From Macropodus opercularis (lineage: Eukaryota; Chordata; Actinopteri; Anabantiformes; Osphronemidae): 64,000 bases of DNA. The stretch lies in assembly GCA_030770545.1 (NCBI GenBank), contig CM061094.1:4573001-4637000 (forward strand), in the 5' to 3' direction. The position numbers and the translations under genes are program-made. Positions 36,716 through 47,300 of the stretch are shown here, one piece after another; position 1 is the stretch's first letter; each line of letters opens with the position of its first letter. The notes beneath the pieces were generated by a model that was not told where the DNA came from, searched no databases, and saw only the letters and a program-made list of their open reading frames with translations.

Positions 36716-37460
36716 TACAGTTTTTTTCGATTGCTAGACGACAGTGAGCACAACTGGAGTCACATGTGCAAAACTCTAACTACAGTCTGCTCTACCAACA
36801 ATCACCTGAGCTAAACGGTTCACATCGCCTGCAAAACTCATTCAAAGTAACACAACTCTAAACACATGACTCAAAACAGGCTCAGTGCAGCAAAACACTA
36901 AGCACAACCCTCACTGAGATAACACACACTGTCACTCAGAAAACACTGAGAGAAAAAACACTAACATCAAGCACCAATACAGAAAATACTAACTGAAACT
37001 TTTACAGTTTAAAGAATTTCAAAGAAAAGAGAAACATTCTGTCACATGATTTATTTAAATGTTTGGAACATAACAATTCTTTACTAAGGTAAATGAAAAT
37101 TAGCAGTTTGCTTCAATAGTTGATAGTCATTTACAGTTTTTTACGATTGCTAGATGACAGTGGGCACAACTGAAGTCACATGTGCAAAACTCTAACTACA
37201 GTCTGCACAGCATCAGTTCATGTGGACCAAACTCTAGTTCATTTTTCTTTGCTTGAACACAGTTTTCAAAACTCTACACACTTATCCCATGACTTTAACC
37301 ACAACCTGCACAACACTATGGATTTACAGCACTTTTTGCAAATGCTAACACCCTGCTGTCAAAACTGTGAACCACACATTCAAAACAGAATAGATTGTCA
37401 CTGCTGATAGCAGTTTCAGCTGAAAGGCTAAACAGGTGACTTGTTTTAGACTTGTTAGTG

Positions 37461-37525
37461 CCCCCCCCACCCACACCCACACACACACACATATATATAT
37501 ATATATTTGCATATATATGTGTGTG

Positions 37526-37576
<51 letters not shown>
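37461..37576 (+). repeat. C-run/(CA)n/(AT)n microsatellite in transposon copy 2
   Basis: Poly-C, CA units, then a long AT stretch with a GTGTGTATGTGT interruption, at the same internal position as the tracts in copies 1 and 3. Confidence 0.95.
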
Positions 37577-37579
<3 letters not shown>

Positions 37580-37595
37580 TAGAGCTCAGAAAGAG

Positions 37596-37983
37596 TAATT
37601 TTGGAAATGGTACAAAGAAGACGGGTTCATGGAGGGAGAAGGTGGCAAGTTTTGTACCTGCCTGCATATTCACCCTTCCTCAACCCAATAGAGGAGGTTT
37701 TCTCTGCCTGGAGGTGGAAAGTGTTTGATCACCACCCACATGACCAAATGTCTCCTCTAGAAGCCATGTTACGGTTACAGTGCTGGATGTGAGAACACGA
37801 GTCCAGAGGATCCAGGGAGGGATGAGGTTCTTCCCCAGATTCATGGCAAGAGAGAACGTTAGATGTGATGTTGGTGGAAACCTGTGGCCTGATGCTAGAG
37901 GGAGGCAGGATCAGCCCCTCAATTATTTGATCAAATTACAGTATGTACAGTATGTTTCTACCTTTTTCTTCTCATTACTGTAA
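37596..37983 (+). pseudogene. Transposase C-terminal remnant of copy 2 (DDE/IS630 type)
   Basis: Contains 'LYLPAYSPFLNPIEEVFSAW' followed by 'RWKVFDHHPH', where 'NPIE' holds the third acidic catalytic residue of the DDE domain. A one-base deletion near 37775-37790 shifts the frame to 'DVRTRVQRIQGGMRFFPRFM', 'ARENVRCDV' and 'LWPDARGRQDQ', the usual tail of this fish transposase family. The DNA-binding domain and the first two catalytic residues are absent; the microsatellite sits where they would join. Confidence 0.85.
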
Positions 37984-38483
37984 TTCCCATAAATGACTAT
38001 CAACTATTGAAGCAAACTGCTAATTTTCATTTACCTTAGTAAAGAATTGTTATGTTCCAAACATTTACAGTTTTTTACGATTGCTAAACGACAGTGAGCA
38101 CAACTGGAGATACATGTGCAAAACTCTAACTACAGTCTGCTCTACCAAAAGTCACCTGAGCTGAACAGTTCACATCACCTGCAAAACTCATTCAAAGCAA
38201 CACAACTCTAAACACATGGCTCAAAACAGCTCAGTGCAGCATAACACCATGCACAACCGTCACTGAGATAACACACACTGTCACTCAGAACACACTGAGA
38301 GAAAACACACTAACACTAAGCACCAATACAGAAAATACCAACTAAAACCTTTACAGTTGAAAGAATTTCAAAGAAAAGAGAAACATTCTGTCACATGATT
38401 TATTTCAATGTTTGGAACATAACAATTCTTTACTAAGGTAAATGAAAATTAGCAGTTTGCTTCAATAGTTGATAGTCATTTAT

Positions 38484-38866
38484 GGGAATTACAGTAATGA
38501 GAAGAAAAAGGTAGAAACATACTGTATACACTGTAATTTGATCAAATAATTGAGGGGCTGATCCTGCCTCCCTCTAGCATCAGGCCACAGGTTTTCATCA
38601 ACATCACATCTAACGTTCTCTCTTGCCATGAATCTGGGGAAGAACCTCATCCATCCCTGGATCCTCTGGACTCGTGTCCTCACATCCAGCACTGTCACTG
38701 TAACATGGCTTCCAGAGGAGACGTTTGGTCATGTGGGTGGTGATCAAACACTTTCCACCTCTATTGGGTTGAGGAAGGGTGAATATGCAGGCAGGTACAA
38801 AACTTGCCGCCCTTCTCCCTCCACAAACCCGTCTTCCTTGATCCATTTCCAAAATTACTCTTTCTG
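38484..38866 (-). pseudogene. Transposase C-terminal remnant of copy 3
   Basis: Minus-strand counterpart of the copy 2 remnant. The 'NPIE' segment is disrupted by a 20-bp deletion ('cccaatagaggtggaaagtg' where copy 2 has 40 bp), removing the FSAWRW block. A one-base deletion shared with copy 2 shifts the frame before 'DVRTRVQRIQGWMRFFPRFM'. Not functional. Confidence 0.85.
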
Positions 38867-38873
38867 AGCTCTA

Positions 38874-38984
38874 CCTATATATATATATATACATATACAT
38901 ATACATACACACACACACACACACATATATGCAAATATATATATGTATGTGTGTATGTGTATGTGTGTGTGTGGGGGGGGGGGG
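38874..38984 (+). repeat. (AT)n/(AC)n/(GT)n/G-run microsatellite in transposon copy 3
   Basis: Compound tract that is the reverse orientation of the one in copy 2, with different unit numbers and a 13-base G run. Confidence 0.95.
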
Positions 38985-39677
38985 GTCACTAACAAGTGTA
39001 AAACAAGTCACCTGTTTAGCCTTTTAGCTGAAACTGCAATCAGCAGTGTTTGAAAGGCTCAGGGTTGAAATCTATTCCATTTTGAATGTGTGGTTCACAG
39101 TTTTGACAGCAGTGTGTTAGCATTTGAACAAAGTGCTGTAAATCCATAGTGTTGTGCGGGTTGTGGTTAAAGTCATGGGATAAGTGTGTAGAGTTTTGAA
39201 AACTGTGTTCAAGCAATGAAAAATGAACTAGAGTTTGGTCCACATGAACTGATGCTGTGCAGACTGTAGTTAGAGTTTTGCACATGTGACTCCAGTTGTG
39301 CTCACTGTCGTTTAGCAATCGTAAAAAACTGTAAATAAATCATGTGACAGAATGTTTCTCTTTTCTTTGAAATTCTTTCAACTGTAAAGGTTTTAGTTAG
39401 TATTTTCTGTATTGGTGCTTAGTGTTAGTGTTTTTACTCTCAGTGTGTTCTGAGTGACAATGTGTGTTATCTCAGTGAGGGTTGTGCATGGTGTTATGCT
39501 GCACTGAGCTGTTTTGAGCCATGTGTTTAGAGTTGTGTTGCTTTGAATGAGTTTTGCAGGTGATGTGAACTGTTCAGCTCAGGTGACTTTTGGTAGAGAG
39601 ACTGTAGTTAGAGTTTTGCACATGTATCTCCAGTTGTGCTCACTGTCGTCTAGCAATCGTAAAAAACTGTATGGGAA

Positions 39678-40045
39678 TTACAGTAATGAGAAGAAAAAGG
39701 TAGAAACATACTGTATATACTGAAATTTGATCAAATAATTGAGGGGCTGATCCTGCCTCTCTCTAGCATCAGGCCACAGGTTTTCACCAACATCACATCT
39801 AAAGTTCTCTCTTGCCATGAATCTGGGGAAGAACCTCATCCATCCCTGGATCCTCTGGACTCGTGTCCTCACATCCGGCACTGTAACTGTTAGCATGGCT
39901 TCCAGAAGAGACGTTTGGCCACGTGGGTGGTGATCAAACACTTTCCACCTCTATTGGGTTGAGGAAGGGTGAATATGCAGGCAGGTACAAAACTTGCCAC
40001 CTTCTCCCTCCACGAACCAATCTTCCTTGTTCCATTTCCAAAATT
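39678..40045 (-). pseudogene. Transposase C-terminal remnant of copy 1
   Basis: Carries the same 20-bp deletion as copy 3. It keeps the extra base that restores frame across 'LEAMLTVTVPDVRTRVQRIQ', and continues through 'GWMRFFPRFMARE' to 'LWPDARERQDQ'. Not functional. Confidence 0.85.
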
Positions 40046-40051
40046 ACTCTT

Positions 40052-40080
40052 TTGTGTGTGTGTGGGGGGGGGGGGGGGGG
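40052..40080 (+). repeat. Short (GT)n/G-run microsatellite in transposon copy 1
   Basis: Contains only five to six GT units followed by a run of about 16 G; no AT tract. Confidence 0.9.
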
Positions 40081-40423
40081 CTAACAAGTCTAAAACAAGT
40101 CACCTGTTTAGCCTTTCAGCTGAAACTGCAATCAGCAGTGTTTGAAAGGCTCAGGGTTGAAATCTATTCTGTTTTGAATGTGTGGTTCACAGTTTTGACA
40201 GCAGTGTGTTAGCATTCGAACAAAGTGCTGTAAATCCATTGTGTTGTGCAGGTTGTGGTTAAAGTCATGGGATAAGTGTGTAGAGTTTTGAAAACTGTGT
40301 TCAAGCATGAAAAACGAACTAAAGTTTGGTCCACATGAACTGATGCTGTGCAGACTGTAGTTAGAGTTTTGCACATGTGACTCCAGTTGTGCCCACTGAC
40401 GTTTAGCAATCGTAAAAACTGTA

Positions 40424-41699
40424 TTCACCAAAACAAACATTGACTTGAAATATACTTATCTTTAGAAATTAAATTTGTTTTCATTATGGACACTTCCAGT
40501 CCTCATGCTAAGCTAAGCTACCCTGATAAAGTCTCTAACTTTAAATCTAGTATGAATATTTCAGACCTGAATGCTTCTTGGTTGATTTTTGAGCAACACA
40601 AAATAAAACCATGTTTTTCAACTGACAATTTTACATTTGTTATGTATTTTTCATGTTTCAGTGTATTAATATATTGAAGTAGCTGCTATCCATTATCCTC
40701 TGTATGACAGAGCTGTAGACATGTAATACTGCATAACCATACAGTAGTACTGTAAGTGCTGCTAGTGTAGCTTTGAAACAAAGACTGTTTGGATTTTAAA
40801 AAAGACCCTTGCTTACATTTATTATGGTTCTCTACTGATGCCCTTGAGCAAAGTATTTGTCCTCCTAATGCTTCAGTCGAATTGTTAAGTGGTTTGCATA
40901 TGAAGCTCCAACAAAAACATTTTGTGCGTGTGTGTGCATGCATAACCTTCCACCCCCTCTCATAACTACTCCCTCTAGGCTGTTACTGTAAACAATAATA
41001 TGTTCACACCCAACGTCGCTGGTTAAATAAGATCAAGAAAAAGTTTCAACTTCACAGTTATGAAACGGTTGACATTACCCATCTGTCATTTTGACACCAT
41101 GCATTCACTGTGCAATGATCTGCTTCAGCTTCTCCTTGTTCTGTGCAGCCCATGCACACAAACACAAATTTGCTTCAGAACATCCACGCGTACAATGGCA
41201 GGAAGTACACACACTCTAGCATTCAAAGGCACAAAAAGTGCCGTGCCTCCCTGCCTCTCTCCATATGCTTTGTCTGCCCTCATTAAAAGTGATGGGCGCA
41301 CATCATACATACACACACACACACACACACACACTTCAAATCACATCATACCCAACTGTCATATTAGTAAAATATTAATGGTGAGTACACTCACTTGATA
41401 TTGTGTGTGTGTGTGTGTGTGTGTGTGATAGAGAGAGACAGGGAAAGGAAAGAATTAAAGATGGAAAAAGAAACAAAAATCTGAAATTTGTGAAATTATG
41501 AATGAAGCTCCAAATAATTGGGTAGAGAGAAAGAGCAAAATGTAAAAACAGAGATCGTTTTAAATGTGTTGAGTTAGAGCATGAAACACTAATAAAAATT
41601 TAAATGGTGTAAGACGAAACAAATGAACAAGAAACACTATATGACAGAGGAAACTGTAAAATTAATTTCTCACTGTGGATACAAGAAACAAGCCCAGAA
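40424..41699. other. Unassigned DNA with two microsatellites
   Basis: No gene. (AC)n at 41310-41334 and (TG)n at 41402-41427 lie close together. Frames are short or compositional. Confidence 0.55.
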
Positions 41700-41811
41700 C
41701 GACTCAAATTGTCATGTTTGTATGTTGCACTCAAAAGTGTGGGGCTGTTAGACTGATTGGTTGTACAGTCTAACAGCAGTGGGAATAAAGGATCTGCTGT
41801 ACCGCTCCTTC

Positions 41812-42616
41812 CTACACTGAGGGTGGATCGTCCTGACAGATCTGCACAGAGCTTCCACTGTCTGATGCAGTGGGAGTCCATTGTCCATGATGGATGTCAG
41901 CTTGGCCAACATCCTCCTCATATAATGTCCTTAACAGAGGCCTGCTTACTCCAAAGGACCTCGGTCTACTCAGAAGATGAAGGTGACTTTGGCACCTGTT
42001 GAACAGGGCATCACTGTTGTGAATCCAGTCCAAGTTACGGTTAAGGTGACCACCCAGGTGCTTAAAACTGTCCACTATCTCAATGTCTGAGCCCTGGATG
42101 GTCACTGGTGTGTGATGTGGTGACTCCCTCTGGAAGTCAATCACCATCTCTTTCGTCTTACCGGTGTTTAAATACGGGTGGCTGCTCTCACACCAGTCCA
42201 TGATGACTGATCTGTACTTCAGCTCATTCCCCCCAGACACAGCCAACAATGGCCAAATCATCTGAGAACTTCTGGAGATGACAACTGCTGGTGTTGCATG
42301 TGAAGTCCAATGTGTAGAGTGTGAAGAGGAATGGTGAGAGCCCCAGTGCTCCACACAGTTACATAGCCTCACAAACTGTGGCCTGTTGGTGAGGTAGTCA
42401 GTTGTCCATGCAGCCAGTTGTCCACCCACTCCTGCTCCTTCCAGCTTCTCTCTCAGAAGTGCCGCCCAAACGGTGTTGAAGGCACTGGAGAAGTCTAAAA
42501 ACATTACCCTCACAGTACTTCCAACAGCCTCCAGGTGAACCAGTGCCTGATGCAGCAGGTAGACGACATCCACCCCGGTGTTCGGAGTGTAGTGAGTCTA
42601 TCGCCATGCTCACCAC
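41812..42616 (-). pseudogene. Reverse transcriptase pseudogene of the L2-like LINE
   Basis: The 253-codon frame ending at 41812 carries motif A ('FLDFSSAFNT') and downstream thumb-region motifs. The catalytic YADD/FADD segment is read in the wrong frame ('SSQMIWPLLAVSGG'), indicating indels around 42300-42240. The final part ('RCQSHLHLLSRPRSFGVSRP') is conserved, then degenerates. It cannot encode active enzyme. Confidence 0.85.
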
Positions 42617-43215
42617 AGAGCAAAGATGAGCCTCTCTGTGGTCTTAATGAAATGGGAGGTCAAGGCAACTGGTCTGTGTGTGTAGTCTTAGGAACTGGAA
42701 CCACACAGGAGGTCTTCCACAGAATAGGGATTGCCTCCAGACTCAAGCTCAGGTTAAGGATGTATATGAACACCTCACAGAGCTAGTCAGCACAGTTTCT
42801 GAGTAGTCCGGGTCTGATGCCTGAACCTGCAGCTTTCCTGATCTTTAGCCACCTCAGTTCTCTCCTCACCTGGTCTGAAGTTGACAGGGGTGTTTGTGGG
42901 GGGCAACGATGGGCTACGTGTGGCGGAGGATGATGTGGAGTCGTGTGAATGCGTGGGGGTGGATGTAGCTGCTGGACTGGAGAGGTGTGAAGTGGTGGGA
43001 GAGGGACCGGAGTTAAATCTGTTGAAAAACCAACCTCCGGGTTGGTATTGTGTTGTCTACACAGATCTGAGTCTGTGATGCAGTTGCTCACATGCTACCG
43101 CTGCATCGACAGAGGGAGGAATGTATACATTAAACAGGATTACGTGGGAAATAATGTGTAATAAGGCCGAATGCAGACAGCGAGAATCTCAACATCCCGG
43201 CTATAGAGTTGTTCC

Positions 43216-43500
43216 TTAGACGGGCGCAGGGTTGCACCATCTCTCGTTAATAAACACAGCAAGTCCTCCTCTTTTCTTCTTACCACTCTCTCCTAAATTC
43301 CTGTCTGCCCGAACTAGTTTAAATCCATCCAGGGCAACCACAGAGTCCGGTGTTGATACATTCAGCCGCATCTCTGTAAAACACATGAGGCTACACTCCC
43401 TGTACTCCTGCTGCAGCTGGGTCAGCGCCGTAAGCTTGTCCATCTTACTGGACAGGGAGCGGACGTTTCCCACAATGATGGAGGGCACATAAGGTCTGTA
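43216..43500 (-). pseudogene. Endonuclease N-terminal fragment of the L2-like LINE
   Basis: The 90-codon frame contains the start of an apurinic-type endonuclease: 'NVRSLSSKMDKL' (with the conserved Asn) and 'LMCFTEMRLN' (with the metal-binding Glu). It ends in 'NERWCNPAPV' and is cut off before the catalytic His/Asp motifs. Confidence 0.8.
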
Positions 43501-43545
43501 CCTTCGTTTCCTCTCCTTGAGCTTTCGTCCTGCTCAGCAGCCTCT

Positions 43546-44127
43546 CCTTTTCCTCTGTATTTCAGGTGGAAATCTATTCTATTTTACAGAACGCTGCACA
43601 GCTATAGAAATGCAGTGTACTGTCCATTGAGGACGTGCTATATTCATAGCCTCAACAGTGTCATCTGTACATAATGAGAGAAAACTCTAGGAGCTCTGGC
43701 TTGAACAGAGTCAATGTCATGAATTTGCTTGGAACTTATCCTAAATTATTTCGGGTTATATACAGAACTTCAGTGGCTGAGTTGGGGAGTCTCTACACAA
43801 GTATTCTCACCTATGTAGTTACGGTAATCAACATGTTGTTGAACTTAGTATTCACAAAAATGTGATCAATTAATTAGATAAGATGAAGTCAAGCTGTTAA
43901 ATGAGTCTCTAACAGTTTCGGTTTGGTTTGGTTTGTTTCTGTTCTCTTCTTCTGCTTTGGTGACACTTCATGTTGTTTCCTGTTGATAGTTTGTTTTTGG
44001 TAATCTTGTCTATCACTTAAACCTGCCTACATATCCACTGTTTAAGCTGCTCCACCACACTTGTCAGTTTGTTTGACGCCGTCTGTTAGTTAAGTTAAAG
44101 AAGTTCATGTCATGTTATCCTACATTT
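43546..44127. other. Unassigned DNA
   Basis: No gene or recognised repeat. Confidence 0.5.
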
Positions 44128-44385
44128 TTGTTAAATTAGTAATATTTTGTATGTTTCATGGGTCCTGCTTTTGGGTCCTCTCCTTCTCTTGTTAATCATT
44201 TGGGCCATAGATTTAAGGCAACCATCATTTGCAATGTCCAGCAGTTTAACTTCTTCTTGCACGAAAAGGCTTGATTCACCTAGTTTGTTCACAAATGTGT
44301 CATGCATACATTCTTTCGAAGTTGAGGGGTCTTTTGTGGTTGGGAACTCTTTGAACTCTTTCAAAAGCAGAGACAGGTGATCATG
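44128..44385 (-). mobile_element. Possible hAT transposase fragment (ZBED5/FAM200-like)
   Basis: The minus-strand frame 'HDHLSLLLKEFKEFPTTKDP' continues through 'LGESSLFVQEEVKLLDIAND' and 'GCLKS', which resembles the region before the hAT dimerisation motif ('...LLDIANDGSLKS.F...FW...YPE') in hAT-derived proteins such as ZBED5 or FAM200. After 'LKSM' the similarity stops and a basic tail follows to the stop. The preceding codon triplets hold a stop, so this is a fragment at best. Moderate to low certainty. Confidence 0.45.
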
Positions 44386-47300
44386 CTCAAGTCAGGAGAC
44401 AAAAGTGAGGAAAAGTAAAGAAGGAGAGACAGGGTGACGAACAGAGTCCAGGGCTGACAATAGCATATTCAAGATTGGGACCACAATGTAGGCAGAAGAT
44501 TAAGTTGTTTAGAAAATACTCAGCTGTTGACCATTTCCTGTGTAACCCACAATCCTTCATTGACCTTAACTCAAAACCATTAGATAATAACTTTTATTCT
44601 TTTGCACATTACTAATTATTTGTAGCTGCTGTAGCAATTGAATTTCTTATCTTTTCTTATCTTGTACAACAGATCAGACAAAAATACCTCTCATTATTAT
44701 ATAAAGACATATTTGAGATGTGTCTTACTTATGGTAATTGTAATTTTATGATAACAGAAAATTATTTTCCATATAGAACTTGGGTAAGGGAATGTGAACT
44801 GCTTGCTTTGCCTCAGTACAGCTACATCAGGCTAAACTGTCTTTATCTTAGCCATGTGACTGGTTTATAGCACTATTCTCTCTATCGTTGGCTCATCATG
44901 TGCTCTCTCGAAGCATGGTGTTCTATAAACATCTGATAATTATATCAAGATAATATTTGGATACTGTACTTCTCTCAATTATTTTATCACCCAGCTGTGG
45001 TCATATTTTTATGACAGCTTGCAAGAATGAAGCTAGATATTGCAGCATCAAGGCTAGTGGAATGCACAACAGACGAGGAAAACAACCTAAACACAGGGCT
45101 TCATCTCATGCTGGTACGGGCTGTTGCATGTAGGGAATAATAAGACATCACATTTCAAGTGTGAATGAAAGACTGGTTAAGTAAAGTAAAAAAAAACACA
45201 AGAGTTGGACAAGATGGAGTGAGAAAGATGCAGGATACCTTGAAGGGGCAGCACAGTTAAAGAAGACAAAGCACTATTGCTGCTTGGTTACACAGGGACG
45301 TGCAGGGGCTCGCTCTCTTTTTCCTCACTTTCACACACCTAAATGCACACTGGGGGCAGAGGGGATGCTTCTGTGGGCACCAAGGTCCTTCCTCTCTGTA
45401 AATTAAAACCATTAATAACCAACTGGGATAGCAGAGAGAGAAGGGGGGGGGGTGACAGGATGGACATAGACAGAGAGTTGGTGGGGTGGGTGTGTGAGGG
45501 ATTGGGACTGTAAGGGAGAAAGTGGGATTTGGGGTGATTTAGAAAGAAAGATTCGTGAATAAGTAGTGAGATGATAGGAAAGTGGTGCAACAGTGTAGAC
45601 TAAAAAAAAGATAGAGGCACAGAGGAGTCCTATGTAGGTGTATGGGTGTTTTCCCAAAAAGGTGTTGTTCAGTGGTTTTCATCTTCTATCTTGATTGTTT
45701 CTTCAGTTCTGGCTTGTAAACCTCAGGGTTGTAAACCTCATGAATTAAGGCATCAACACTAAAATTATCAGGTGGATATGTCATTGTGACCACCTGAGTC
45801 TACGTGTGAACAACAGTGACAACATTGCGAAGTGGTGAACACTACAGAGTCAAAACGTAACTGACCTGTGTCTAGGTTTCCTGTAAACGTCAGTGGTGAA
45901 GGTTCTGTCTGTACTGCACACTCCGTCATGGAAGGCCAGTGCATTCTTTGTGTGTCTGTGTTCATGTTTCTTTGTGTGGTCAGAAATCTATTTTTGGGAC
46001 AACCAGATGTGTCCTGTGAGAGCAGGTGAAGTGTGTGTGTGTGTTTCCTGGTAAAGATAATGTCACATCTGTCTTCACAGCAGAAAGTCAGAATGAAAGC
46101 CAGATAGAGGTGGGTGTGAAGAGAGGAATATATATAAGGGAGATAAATATAATTGATATAATTAATTCAGTATATCTTCAATTGTTCCTACACCCTTACA
46201 TATCTGAATGGTTTATGCCAGTGTTTACCTTTGCACAGTGTTATACTGTATGTGCCAGTGAAATGCTTCCAGTGGAAAGCTGTAGGTGTGTTATTAATTG
46301 TCTGACTTGAGTGTAGACTTTACTTGATGCATATAGTGAAAAATTATAAAGATTGGTGACTGTGTTCAAAGTAAGCTTTGTTTTTCAGGCCATTAACACA
46401 ACACAGACGTCAAACGAAGAGGCCACGTCAGGGTATTTATGATAGTAACAAACACACTTGTACAATATTCTTTTGTACAAAACATTATATTCTGTGTAAA
46501 CATCAGTTTGAGAAGCCAATTGTAATAATAATGAAGCATGGTAGCTTTGCTTCCTTATAGCAAAAACTACTTCCCTAATCAAGGCTACTGAAATTGCCTA
46601 GCAACCGCTAACCCCCACATCGATTTGTTTTTTTGTTCAATTCAAGATTTTTTTTTCTTCTTGTTCACATGTTCATTTATGTTCATTGAAATCTGCCAGA
46701 TAGTTCAGTGGTTTCGTAAGCAGCTTCAACCTTGAGTCAGCTCAATGGGTTTTTCATCAACACCCACACACGCATGCATAGAAACGTGCCTATTCACGCA
46801 CTAGCTCACACACACACACCATTTACTAGCACACACACAGATGAATGAGTTTGGTGCTGACGAAAAGATGTTAGAGTGTCAAACCAATATCTGTCTGCGT
46901 TCACTGCTGCCTACCTCTCCATTTTCAGCTCAAGGACAGAGAAAAGGAGGCAAAAGGAGGAAAATAAAAGTAAGAAAGTGATGGAGAGGTGAAACGACAC
47001 AGGCAGGAAGAAAGAATAGGTGAGGTGAGAGATGTTAAAGGCTTTATTTTAATACATTCTTTTCAGTAAATGTTACAAAACATCTCCATTCACATATGAA
47101 TGCCTAAATAGAAAAAGGCCAACATGTAGACCCTGACTGTTTCTAACAGAATGACACACTCTCTGTAAACTTATTTCCCTTTCTGATAAAATATGTCTGA
47201 GTATTAACCAACCAATAAAAGATCAAAAAGCTTTAATAATTATAAAACGTGTAAAATATGTTCTTATTTGAAAATTGAAATACAAAAATGTAATTTGGGC

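Larger units (their letters stand above)
38068..39331 (-). mobile_element. IS630/Tc1-type transposon, copy 3 (innermost, uninterrupted)
   Basis: The 1264-bp element is bounded by TA (38066-38067 and 39332-39333). Its terminal inverted repeats are about 73 bp with two mismatches, from 'cagttttttacgattgctaa' inward to 'actacagtctgc'. The transposase remnant is on the minus strand (38484-38866). An AT/AC/GT microsatellite with a G-run occupies 38874-38984. As the last insertion of the nest it is the youngest, yet it already lacks most of the transposase, so it must have been moved by an enzyme made elsewhere. Confidence 0.92.
37134..39669 (+). mobile_element. IS630/Tc1-type transposon, copy 2 (middle), split by copy 3
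   Basis: Parts 37134-38067 and 39334-39669, about 1.27 kb without the insert, bounded by TA (37132-37133 and 39670-39671). Orientation is opposite to copies 1 and 3. Copy 3 lies at the TA of 'acatttaaataaatcatg', as shown by the intact versions in copies 1 and 3. Copy 2 keeps 20 bp of transposase that the other two lack. An AC/AT microsatellite fills its middle (37461-37576). Confidence 0.9.
36718..40421 (-). mobile_element. IS630/Tc1-type transposon, copy 1 (outermost), split by copy 2
   Basis: Outer copy of a three-level nest, in two parts: 36718-37133 and 39672-40421, about 1.17 kb when the insert is ignored. It is bounded by TA dinucleotides (36716-36717 and 40422-40423), and both ends start inward with 'cagttttt' and 'cgattgcta', continuing to 'aaaactctaactacagtctg'. 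The transposase remnant reads on the minus strand (39678-40045). Copy 2 sits at the TA of 'catttatggg', an unbroken sequence in copy 3, which proves the insertion point. The family belongs to the IS630/Tc1/mariner superfamily by TA target, long inverted ends and the transposase tail. Confidence 0.9.
41700..43545 (-). mobile_element. L2-like LINE remnant (endonuclease and reverse transcriptase parts)
   Basis: On the minus strand the order is: endonuclease start ('PSIIVGNVRSLSSKMDKLTA', 'CFTEMRL', 'GGLAVFINERWCNP', about 43500-43216); a gap where most of the endonuclease is deleted; the linker before the polymerase ('RRELRWLKIRKAAG', about 42870-42790); and the reverse transcriptase with 'VRVMFLDFSSAFNTVWAALL' (motif A, about 42510), 'LNTGKTKEMVIDF' and 'IEIVDSFKHLGGHLNRNLDW' (about 42170-42010). 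The FADD-type active site region is frameshifted. The 3' end near 41700 is approximate. Clade (L2/CR1 group) is from motif recognition; the copy is 5' truncated and inactive. Confidence 0.85.

Noticed and set aside
37441..37580. CRISPR-like or satellite array around the repeated transposon ends
   Set aside because: The recurring 'cagttttttacgattgct' motifs are terminal inverted repeats of nested transposons, not a spacer array, and the organism is a vertebrate.
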